From NCBI GenBank assembly GCA_013151655.1, contig JAADHX010000155.1, positions 1-6,053 of the forward strand: a stretch of DNA of 6,053 nucleotides, read 5' to 3'. The notes under the pieces are model-generated. The model ran no database searches, was not told the origin of the DNA, and saw only the letters and a program-made list of their open reading frames with translations. The position numbers and the translations under genes were made by a program. The DNA is from Actinomycetota bacterium (GTDB lineage: Bacteria; Actinomycetota; Acidimicrobiia; Acidimicrobiales; Poriferisodalaceae). This document shows positions 1-5,531 of this stretch, one piece after another (the stretch's first letter is position 1; the number at the start of each line of letters is the position of its first letter).

Positions 1-257
1 TCACGACCATCACTACAGGGTCGATGAACAGCTCTGACTTTCGGGAGATCTGCGAAACTCAGGCTGGCCTCACCCTTGGCATCGGCGTTGGTGAAAGCAG
101 CGACTCGACATTTCGGATAGGCCATATGGGCCACCTGAACCCACCCATGCTGCTCGGAACACTTGGCACAATCGAAGCTGCACTCCACAATGTTGGAGCC
201 CCAATGGGAGGCTCAGGGGTGGCCGCAGCCGCGGAGCTTCTTGGTGGGCACTTCTAG
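1..257 (+). CDS. Class V PLP-dependent aminotransferase, C-terminal fragment (alanine/serine-glyoxylate type)
   Basis: This is the last 84 codons of a gene whose start lies left of the window; the reading frame is open from base 3 to a TAG at 255-257. Seen: the segment FRIGHMGHLNPPMLLGTL, which matches the C-terminal signature of alanine-glyoxylate / serine-glyoxylate aminotransferases (a WRIG or FRIG motif whose Arg binds the substrate carboxylate), followed by a helix (GTIEAAL) and a Gly/Ala-rich tail (GGSGVAAAAELL) typical of bacterial members. Known for the family: a fold type I pyridoxal phosphate enzyme, usually 370-400 residues, that moves an amino group between small amino acids and 2-oxo acids such as glyoxylate or pyruvate in the cytoplasm. 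The PLP-binding lysine is outside the window, so the substrate cannot be decided. The ATG at 24 is internal, not the start: the coding frame and family similarity run through it. The gene converges on the SDR gene, with 42 bases between the two stops. Confidence 0.85.
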   Translation, partial: TTITTGSMNSSDFREICETQAGLTLGIGVGESSDSTFRIGHMGHLNPPMLLGTLGTIEAALHNVGAPMGGSGVAAAAELLGGHF

Positions 258-278
258 GACGGCGTTTGGCCATCTGGT

Positions 279-325
279 GCTGTGTCGCCCAGCGCTTGGT
301 CAGTCCAGCGCTGTGTCGGCCAGCG
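279..325. repeat. Short imperfect direct repeat, 16 bases twice
   Basis: Two 16-base copies, GCTGTGTCGCCCAGCG at 279-294 and GCTGTGTCGGCCAGCG at 310-325, differ at one base and lie 31 bases apart. The right copy encodes the last residues of the SDR protein; the left copy is just past its stop codon. The offset of 31 is not a multiple of three, so this is not an in-frame protein repeat. It may be a small local duplication that shaped the 3' end of the gene. Confidence 0.6.
290..313. terminator. Candidate two-way terminator hairpin at the convergent aminotransferase/SDR junction
   Basis: CAGCGC at 290-295 pairs with GCGCTG at 308-313, and TGG at 297-299 pairs with CCA at 305-307, leaving T296 as a bulge and a 5-base loop at 300-304. 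The hairpin lies 32 bases after the aminotransferase stop and contains the SDR stop codon (300-302) in its loop. There is no T-run on either side, so it is not a textbook intrinsic terminator. Its position between converging genes is the main support. Confidence 0.35.
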
Positions 326-1217
326 TTGCCACCAGCCCTGGCAGTGCACCTTCGGACAGCATTCGTTCGACGAAGCTCAGCTCGTAGGCCTCTTCGGGGG
401 TAGCCCTTACGAGCTCGTCGAGAACGTGGGCGTCGTCGCCAACCAAAATCCGCCACTCTCCAGCCGCCACACCGTCGAGAATTACCGTCGCGGCCTGGGC
501 CGAGGTGAGCGGAGCGGTGTTGCGAAACGCGTTCTCGACCTCTTGAACTCCGGCATCGATCTCGCCGCCCTGGACCTTTACCGAGTTGAGGGCGATGCTT
601 GTACCGATGTGGCCCGGCATGACTACCGATGCCTTCACGTGCGGAGCGTTTAGACGTAGATCGGTCACCAAGGCCTCGGTGAAACCCTTTACGGCAAACT
701 TGGCGGCTGAGTAGGCCGTGTGGGGTCTCGTCGGGCCGATCGACGCCCAGAAACCGTTGACGCTGCTGGTGTTGATTATGTGACCCTGAGGCGCAGCGAT
801 GAGCAGCGGCAAGAACGCACGACAACAGTAATAAACGCCAGACCAACAGATGTTGAAGGTACGTTCCCACGAGTCACGATCGTCGAGCACAAAACTCCCG
901 CCACCGGCGATTCCGGCGTTGTTGAACACGAGGTGTACGTGGTCGGTGTCGTGGTCGGCCAGAAGTGCATCGCGCCAGGCCACAACGCCCGCCTCGTCGG
1001 AGACATCGCAGACATGTGACGAGATGACCAAGCCATCGGGGCCAGCCGAGGCGGCCAGCTCGGCCGTTTCAGCGAGTGTGTCGTGGTGAATGTCGCCGAG
1101 CGCCAAATGGCAACCCGCAGTGGCAAGTTGAACGGCCAGATCGCGTCCCATTCCGGTGCCGGCACCGGTGACGACGGCAATCTTGGAAGCGAAGTCGAAT
1201 TGGTCATTTGCACGCAT
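300..1217 (-). CDS. Classical short-chain dehydrogenase/reductase (SDR family)
   Basis: A 305-residue NAD(P)-dependent oxidoreductase with a Rossmann fold, expected in the cytoplasm. Seen (numbered from the chosen Met): the cofactor motif TGAGTGMG at 17-24, an acidic residue D42 at the end of the second beta strand (favours NAD over NADP), the NNAGI motif at 99-103, the catalytic Ser near 152 (NTSSVNG), and YSAAK at 169-173 with catalytic Tyr169 and Lys173. All key residues are intact. After the core there is a longer C-terminal extension (about 205-305) of a type common in actinobacterial SDRs; it includes WRILVGDDAHVLDELVR. The frame stays open upstream to 1436, but those 73 extra residues are low-complexity-like, lie antisense to the FAD-binding region of the neighbour, and precede the normal SDR N-terminus, so I start at the ATG at 1217. 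No clear Shine-Dalgarno sequence precedes it. The family acts on alcohols, ketones, steroids, sugars and acyl thioesters; nothing here fixes the substrate. It is transcribed divergently from the GlpD homologue. Confidence 0.92.
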   Translation of the reverse strand: MRANDQFDFASKIAVVTGAGTGMGRDLAVQLATAGCHLALGDIHHDTLAETAELAASAGPDGLVISSHVCDVSDEAGVVAWRDALLADHDTDHVHLVFNNAGIAGGGSFVLDDRDSWERTFNICWSGVYYCCRAFLPLLIAAPQGHIINTSSVNGFWASIGPTRPHTAYSAAKFAVKGFTEALVTDLRLNAPHVKASVVMPGHIGTSIALNSVKVQGGEIDAGVQEVENAFRNTAPLTSAQAATVILDGVAAGEWRILVGDDAHVLDELVRATPEEAYELSFVERMLSEGALPGLVATLADTALD

Positions 1218-1246
1218 GCAGGCAGTCAACCACGATTGGGCATTGG

Positions 1247-1252
1247 TAACGT
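1247..1252 (+). promoter_or_regulatory. Possible -10 box for the GlpD-family gene
   Basis: TAACGT fits the actinobacterial TANNNT -10 pattern. Its last base is 7 bases before the proposed GTG start at 1260, so transcription would begin at or next to the start codon. That would give a leaderless mRNA and agrees with the absence of a Shine-Dalgarno sequence. No good -35 match is visible at the right distance (around 1224-1229), so this is weak evidence. Confidence 0.3.
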
Positions 1253-1268
1253 CATTGAAGTGAATGAC
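1251..1268. promoter_or_regulatory. Dyad overlapping the GlpD-family start codon, possible operator
   Basis: GTCATT at 1251-1256 and AATGAC at 1263-1268 form a perfect 6-base inverted repeat with a 6-base spacer. The dyad covers the proposed GTG start (1260-1262) and overlaps the candidate -10 box. A protein bound here could block transcription or translation start. Half-sites this short can arise by chance. Confidence 0.25.
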
Positions 1269-2891
1269 CCCACGTCGCTTCGCGAACGAAACCTCGACCG
1301 TCTCGATGGCGGGAGCTTCGACGTGCTCATTGTTGGCGGAGGTATCAACGGTGCGGTGGCTGCCGCTGTGCTCTCGGGTCGTGGTGCCAGGGTTGCGCTG
1401 ATCGATCGTGGCGACTTTGCCGCGTTTACCAGCCAAGCGTCGTCCAACCTCGTGTGGGGCGGCTTCAAGTATCTTGAGAACTACGAGCTGCTGTTAGTTC
1501 GCAAACTCTGCATGTCGCGTAACCGACTCATTCGGGCCTACCCAGACAACATCAAGGTCGTTGGCTTCTACGCCGCCCTAGACGAATCAGGGCCATACGC
1601 GCCCTGGTTCGCTGGTCTTGGCGCGGCAGCCTATTGGGCAATCGGCGGCTTCAAGACTCCAAGGCCACGGGTTCTGAGCGCCGAACATATCGAAGCCGAA
1701 GAGCCCGTCGTTAACACCGACGAGGTGCGGGGCGGGATCGAATATTTCGATGCGTACCTCAAGGACAACGATGCCAGGTTCGTGTTCAGCTTCATCCGTT
1801 CGGCCATGGACGTCGGCGCCGCGGCTGCCAACTATCTCGAACTAACTTCGGCCACACGTGTCGATGGGCGGTGGGAGGCTCAGCTAGAGGACCGTGATGG
1901 CGAACGATCCCTCTCGCTCAACGCCGACATCATCATTAACGCCGCAGGACCATTCGTCGATGGCCTCAACCGTTCGTGGGGCACAACCACTGACCACCGA
2001 ATCGTATATTCCAAGGGCATCCACCTCGTGGTGCCACGCATTACCGACAACGAACGAGTTCTCGCGTTCTACGACGATACCGAGCGATTGTTCTACGTGA
2101 TCCCCATGGGCCGACGGTCCGTCATTGGCACGACCGACACCAGGGTCGACACGGCCTACTCCGAGGTAACCGACGAAGATCGGGCGTTCCTGCTGGCACA
2201 GATAAACGATCGCCTCGACCTCGACAGCCCACTTACGCCGAGCGACGTAATCGCCGAGCGGTGCGGTGTGAGGCCGCTAGTAGTCAAGAGCAGCGGCAGC
2301 AGCCAAAAAGACGTCGACTGGACCAAACTCTCGCGCAAACACGAGATTGAAGTCGATCCGGACCAGTCGGTAGTCACCGTGTTTGGCGGCAAACTCACCG
2401 ATTGCCTAAATGTGGGCGAAGAGATCGCCGAAGCCGTGAGCGACCTCGGCCTCGCCCTCGAGCCAGACACAGGTACTTGGTTCGGTGAACCAGCCAAAGC
2501 CACCCGAGACGCCTTCTTCAGGCGGGCCAGGCTCATGAAACTCGACAGCTTGCGCGTCAAACCAGACATCGAGCCACTGTCAGAACGGCTCTGGCGCCGC
2601 TACGGTCGACGCGCCTTCGACATGCTCGACGCCATCGAAGCCGATGTGTCGATGGGGCAAGACATCCTCGAAAACGCCGACTACCTGCGAGTCGAGTTGT
2701 ACGTGGCTGCCCGCACCGAGATGATTACCAATCTCGAGGACTTTCTCCGGCGTCGGTCCAAAATCGATCTAGTCGTTCCGGACTCCGAAATCCGTTCCTC
2801 GGACGGGCTACGCGAGGTGGCCGAGATTCTGTTCGGCGATCGGGCCGAAGAGAAGCTGAACGAGTACTTCGCTATACCGGCCCTGTCTTAG
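1260..2891 (+). CDS. FAD-dependent glycerol-3-phosphate dehydrogenase homologue (GlpD family)
   Basis: A 543-residue flavoprotein. Family role: oxidation of sn-glycerol-3-phosphate to dihydroxyacetone phosphate at the inner face of the membrane, with electrons passed via FAD to quinone. Seen (numbered from the GTG): the FAD-binding dinucleotide motif VGGGING at 25-31, SSNLVWGGFKYLENYE at 61-76, INAAGPFVD at 226-234, SKGIHLVVPR at 251-260, IPMGRRSVIGTTDT at 281-294, GVRPL at 336-340, SRKHEI at 358-363 and FGGKLT at 375-380. A C-terminal helical domain (about 435-510, ARTEMITNLEDFLRRR) matches the DAO C-terminal region. Length is normal for the family. Odd: the usual HGG-x-RYLE motif reads WGG-F-KYLE, so His becomes Trp66 and Arg becomes Lys70. 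The frame is open back to 1083, but residues before the GTG at 1260 are antisense to the SDR gene and resemble no GlpD N-terminus; GTG at 1260 gives a normal short leader before the FAD fold. No Shine-Dalgarno sequence is seen. It could be a related flavin oxidoreductase with another polyol-phosphate substrate. Confidence 0.88.
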   Translation: MNDPTSLRERNLDRLDGGSFDVLIVGGGINGAVAAAVLSGRGARVALIDRGDFAAFTSQASSNLVWGGFKYLENYELLLVRKLCMSRNRLIRAYPDNIKVVGFYAALDESGPYAPWFAGLGAAAYWAIGGFKTPRPRVLSAEHIEAEEPVVNTDEVRGGIEYFDAYLKDNDARFVFSFIRSAMDVGAAAANYLELTSATRVDGRWEAQLEDRDGERSLSLNADIIINAAGPFVDGLNRSWGTTTDHRIVYSKGIHLVVPRITDNERVLAFYDDTERLFYVIPMGRRSVIGTTDTRVDTAYSEVTDEDRAFLLAQINDRLDLDSPLTPSDVIAERCGVRPLVVKSSGSSQKDVDWTKLSRKHEIEVDPDQSVVTVFGGKLTDCLNVGEEIAEAVSDLGLALEPDTGTWFGEPAKATRDAFFRRARLMKLDSLRVKPDIEPLSERLWRRYGRRAFDMLDAIEADVSMGQDILENADYLRVELYVAARTEMITNLEDFLRRRSKIDLVVPDSEIRSSDGLREVAEILFGDRAEEKLNEYFAIPALS

Positions 2892-2892
2892 A

Positions 2893-2920
2893 GGCCGAGC
2901 CCGTAGGCGAGGGCGTGGCC
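2893..2920. terminator. Candidate terminator hairpin after the GlpD-family gene
   Basis: Two bases after the TAG of the upstream gene is a near-continuous 10-base-pair stem: GGCC (2893-2896) with GGCC (2917-2920), a G-U pair and one A-G mismatch, then GCCC (2899-2902) with GGGC (2911-2914), closing on an 8-base loop. There is no T-run, so it would be a hairpin-only terminator of the kind proposed in high-GC bacteria. It also lies 66 bases past the ychJ-like stop on the other strand and could stop both transcripts. Confidence 0.45.
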
Positions 2921-2986
2921 CGAGCGGCCCGATGAGCCCAGCGAATCAAGACCGGAAGGTAGCCCCCGGACAAACGCCCGATGCGC

Positions 2987-3397
2987 CTACCGACGTGGCC
3001 TCTTAGGAATGCCGTCGATGTATACCCAGCGACCATCGACTCGACCAAACGTCGAAATCTCATGAATTGTGTGATCGTGATCGCCGTGGTCGTAACTCGT
3101 GCGAAACTCCACCTGGCCGGTCAGATCTGTTTGTGAGCCCTCGTTCGTGGCCAAGATCTCAAGAGGAGCCCACGGGCCGTCGGGCAGGTCGCCGATCGAA
3201 TCCGGAGCGGTGTCTTGGTGCCATGAGTAGCTGAGATAGGCGGCATTGCTCTTTACGAACGCGGTGTACCGGCTTCTCATGAGTTGTTCGGCCGTAGCGG
3301 CGGTACGGAGGCGTCGCAGAAGCGGGCCGCAACACCTACCAAAGGCCGAACCGGAGCCGCAAGGACAACGAGTCTGGGGTTTCTTCGGCTTCGCCAC
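2987..3397 (-). CDS. YchJ/UPF0225 family protein with SEC-C zinc-binding motif
   Basis: A 136-residue protein from a GTG at 3397. Seen: an N-terminal SEC-C motif, RCPCGSGSAFGRCCG, with Cys11, Cys13, Cys22 and Cys23 as the expected zinc ligands; the YchJ middle segment EQLMRSRYTAFVKSNAAYL at 37-55; and the C-terminal beta segment GRWVYIDG at 122-129. Length is in the normal range for short YchJ homologues. Known: the family is widespread and lacks an established function; the C-terminal fold is NTF2-like, and SEC-C motifs (as in SecA) bind zinc and can mediate protein contacts. Likely cytoplasmic, as no signal peptide or membrane segment is seen. The frame extends upstream to 3583, but that part is antisense-like Arg/Pro-rich sequence inside the oxidoreductase gene. 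The GTG shares a base with the TAG of the upstream gene (TAGTG), which implies translational coupling. It is the last gene of the minus-strand run. Confidence 0.88.
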   Translation of the reverse strand: MAKPKKPQTRCPCGSGSAFGRCCGPLLRRLRTAATAEQLMRSRYTAFVKSNAAYLSYSWHQDTAPDSIGDLPDGPWAPLEILATNEGSQTDLTGQVEFRTSYDHGDHDHTIHEISTFGRVDGRWVYIDGIPKRPRR

Positions 3398-4401
3398 TAG
3401 CGAAGATCGGCAACGATCGGTGCCCAGAACTCGGTACCGAGGTCGGTCATAGTGTTGATACTCAGTCGTTGAACAATCGAGCCGTAGCGGTCGGTGAGTT
3501 TGCGGGCGACCTGGTTGGGTTCGGCCACCACCGCGAACGCATCGAGGACATCGTCGTCGATGAGGCCGGCCATGGTTTCCCATTCGCCCTTTTTGGACAA
3601 CGCGTTAAGTTCGCCCTGGAGATCGCCCCAGCCGTGGTGCTCGAGTACTGCACGGTATGCGGGAGTCGAACCGTAAAACGAGATCTGGCGCCGAACGTTC
3701 TGGGCTACTGCCGCCGTTGTTTCGTCGTCGGGGCCGGTTACTACAAAGGCCGGCAGTTGGATCTCGAAATCGTCGGCGGTGCGACCACTACGTTCGCGGC
3801 CCTTTGCTAACGCTGGCAGCGTCACGTCGTTGAGGAACTCAGGCGTAGTGAACGAGTGAGCAAACATTCCGTCACAGACCTCGCCTGCGACCTGGGTCAT
3901 TAAAGGTCCGACTGCGGCAATGAACACACGCGGCGGCCCGAACTCGTTTGGGCCAGGGTCGAAGAACGGCGTCATCAGGGTGTGCTGGTAGAACTCGCCC
4001 CTGAACTCGAGTTTGGTGCGATCGTTCCAACACCCCCAGATGGCATGCATGGCCAGAACCATCTCGCGCATGCGGGCCGCCGGCGACCCCCAAGGCATGG
4101 AGAATCGTTTCGTAATGTGAGGCTTAATCTGGCTACCGAGGCCCAGAATGAAGCGGCCATGTGACAAATAGTTGAGATCGTTGCCAATGTTGGCCAGCGT
4201 CATTGGGTTGCGGGCGAAAGCAACGGCAATCGACGTTCCGAGAGTGATTCGTTCCGTAGCTGGCGCGGCGAGAACTAAAGGAAAGAACGGGTCGCGAGAT
4301 GTCTCGGCGGTGAAAATTGCGTCGAAGCCATCGGCCTCGGCCTGCTTGGCCCGATCGGCCGCCTTGGTCGGGTCAGCTCCGAGCCCGGTGTCAATCAACA
4401 T
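3397..4401 (-). CDS. Luciferase-like (probably F420-dependent) oxidoreductase, TIGR03617/MSMEG_2256-like
   Basis: A 334-residue TIM-barrel oxidoreductase of the bacterial luciferase-like superfamily. Seen: the N-terminal strand-helix AADRAKQAEADGFDAIFTAE (residues 14-33), TERITLGTSIAVAFARNP at about 49-66, the SHGRFILGLGSQ segment at about 80-91, and GPPRVFIAAVGPLMTQVAGEVCDGMFAH in the barrel centre. These match the actinobacterial group annotated as F420-dependent, which transfers hydride between reduced F420 and unsaturated or carbonyl substrates. The superfamily also includes FMN-dependent monooxygenases; F420 use is inferred from similarity, and the substrate is unknown. The start is well supported: ATG at 4401 is preceded by AGGAG with a 5-base spacer. 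The gene follows the C45 gene after 30 bases, and its stop overlaps the ychJ-like start. Cytoplasmic, no signal peptide. Confidence 0.88.
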   Translation of the reverse strand: MLIDTGLGADPTKAADRAKQAEADGFDAIFTAETSRDPFFPLVLAAPATERITLGTSIAVAFARNPMTLANIGNDLNYLSHGRFILGLGSQIKPHITKRFSMPWGSPAARMREMVLAMHAIWGCWNDRTKLEFRGEFYQHTLMTPFFDPGPNEFGPPRVFIAAVGPLMTQVAGEVCDGMFAHSFTTPEFLNDVTLPALAKGRERSGRTADDFEIQLPAFVVTGPDDETTAAVAQNVRRQISFYGSTPAYRAVLEHHGWGDLQGELNALSKKGEWETMAGLIDDDVLDAFAVVAEPNQVARKLTDRYGSIVQRLSINTMTDLGTEFWAPIVADLR

Positions 4402-4406
4402 TGCTG

Positions 4407-4411
4407 CTCCT
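4407..4411 (-). promoter_or_regulatory. Ribosome binding site of the luciferase-like gene
   Basis: Read on the minus strand, AAGAGGAG ends 5 bases before the ATG at 4401; the core AGGAG is at 4407-4411. It is the only strong Shine-Dalgarno sequence visible at a gene start in this window and fixes the start of the oxidoreductase. Confidence 0.75.
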
Positions 4412-4431
4412 CTTCACAAATGTCAGGGTTG

Positions 4432-5508
4432 CTAACGGGCCACGCTGATTGTTTGCCACGACCCGCCTGGGTCGTGCCCACGTCTGACGTCCATTTCGCC
4501 TTCGTTAAGCCGAATCGCGATTGAACACACAGTGCCGGTGTCGAATCCGATCAGCGTCGGCGACGCTACCCACTTGCGACAGATTGGGAACTCGCGGTTG
4601 ACCCGGTCGTCGAGGTGATCCTTCACCGTTTGCACCGAGACCGCCGAACCTTGTTCGATGAGTACTTGGGAGCGAGCGAACCTGGCATAGGAGTTGTCGG
4701 CCGGTATCGCATCGGTGATGAGATCGGTTAGCAGAAAGTGGTTGGTGTGAAGCAACGGTTCGTCGGTGCTGTCGCGCCTGAACATCTTGTCTCCGGTGAA
4801 CTCAAGGCTCGAACCAGTGGTCAGCCCCGAGGTGGCGTCTCGGCTGGCCAAGAACACGTGGGCCGAACGGCCAGGCCCGGCCCGGTCGAGAAGTGCGTCG
4901 AGATCCGAACCTGACCTGGCGTCGAGCAGGCCTCGTAACAAGACATGTACCGCAACCCCGTCTAGACGAGTCGGAGAGGACAAGAAGTTGAGCCCGACAG
5001 CCACACCAGTTGACGAAAGGCCAATCTTGCCGACCATGCCTGGTTCGGTCACCGTGGCTAACCTATGGCCGTCGGCATGGGCGACGTCGAGCACCACTGT
5101 TAGCGGTTCGAGATCCGCTATCCAGTCCCATGTTTGGGCGAGAAGACCTAGCTTTGGGGCCAGAACCGAGGTGCACTCGGTGGTCTCGACGCCGACATGG
5201 GCCAGAATCTCGCTGCGGGCGTTCATGGCCCACACATCGGACCGGCGTTGACCTGATGCGTCGGCGATGGCATCGATCTCGATGGCTAGGTCGGGCGACC
5301 AGGCCCGCGAGACCGACTCAAAGTGAGCGGCTCGCCGATCGAGTTCGGCATCGGCGAGTCCGAACACGCCGCGGTATAGCTGGACACACTGGTCGATGCG
5401 ATCGGCTAGCTGTTCGCCGTGAGCCGCCCCGATCTCGTGAGGGCTGCCCGCGACATGCACCACCTGCATCCGAGCAGTTTCGGCTCTAGATTCGCGGTTG
5501 ACGCCCAT
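4432..5508 (-). CDS. C45-family Ntn hydrolase (acyl-CoA:6-aminopenicillanate acyltransferase-like)
   Basis: A 358-residue protein of the peptidase C45 / penicillin acyltransferase (AAT) family. Seen: the N-terminal VAGSPHEIGAAHGEQL segment (19-34), MNARSEI at 95-101, the nucleophile region TTECTS with Cys112, LAQTWDW at 123-129 (family form GQNWDW), and HTNHF at 254-258, a conserved active-site element. Known: founding members cut their own chain just before the Cys, here between Glu111 and Cys112, freeing it as an N-terminal nucleophile, and then hydrolyse or transfer acyl groups on amides. Self-cleavage here is inferred. Bacterial relatives have mostly unknown substrates, so penicillin synthesis should not be assumed. 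Two starts are possible: ATG at 5508 (used here) or ATG at 5469, which gives a leader closer to the family pattern (MQVVHVAGSPHEIG); neither has a strong ribosome site. No signal peptide is seen, so cytoplasmic. The gene begins 23 bases after coaA and ends 30 bases before the oxidoreductase. Confidence 0.87.
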   Translation of the reverse strand: MGVNRESRAETARMQVVHVAGSPHEIGAAHGEQLADRIDQCVQLYRGVFGLADAELDRRAAHFESVSRAWSPDLAIEIDAIADASGQRRSDVWAMNARSEILAHVGVETTECTSVLAPKLGLLAQTWDWIADLEPLTVVLDVAHADGHRLATVTEPGMVGKIGLSSTGVAVGLNFLSSPTRLDGVAVHVLLRGLLDARSGSDLDALLDRAGPGRSAHVFLASRDATSGLTTGSSLEFTGDKMFRRDSTDEPLLHTNHFLLTDLITDAIPADNSYARFARSQVLIEQGSAVSVQTVKDHLDDRVNREFPICRKWVASPTLIGFDTGTVCSIAIRLNEGEMDVRRGHDPGGSWQTISVAR

Positions 5509-5531
5509 CGGCCCATCTTAGGCGCGGGTTG

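Noticed and set aside
70..870. A 266-codon open frame on the minus strand
   Set aside because: It overlaps the SDR gene on the same strand in another frame, is very rich in Arg, His and Ser, and shows no known motif; it is a high-GC shadow frame.
1083..1259. N-terminal extension of 59 residues on the GlpD homologue
   Set aside because: This stretch is antisense to the cofactor-binding part of the SDR gene and does not resemble any GlpD N-terminus.
1218..1436. N-terminal extension of 73 residues on the SDR protein
   Set aside because: The SDR Rossmann fold starts normally after the Met at 1217, and the extension lies antisense to the GlpD-family FAD-binding region, which is clearly the coding strand there.
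2921..2986. Small gene or RNA in the rest of the convergent gap
   Set aside because: Only short direct repeats of GGCCCGA (within 2917-2932) are seen; there is no promoter, start codon with ribosome site, or extended fold that I can support.
3398..3583. N-terminal extension of the YchJ-like protein
   Set aside because: It lies inside the oxidoreductase gene in another frame and is Arg/Pro/Gly-rich; YchJ proteins begin just before the SEC-C motif, as with the GTG at 3397.
5010..5489. A 159-codon plus-strand open frame opposite the C45 gene
   Set aside because: Extremely Arg-rich composition and complete overlap with a well-supported gene on the other strand mark it as a shadow.
4432..5508. 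Evidence for a beta-lactam biosynthesis cluster from the AAT-like gene
   Set aside because: No ACV synthetase or isopenicillin N synthase gene is present, and C45 homologues are common in bacteria that make no penicillins.
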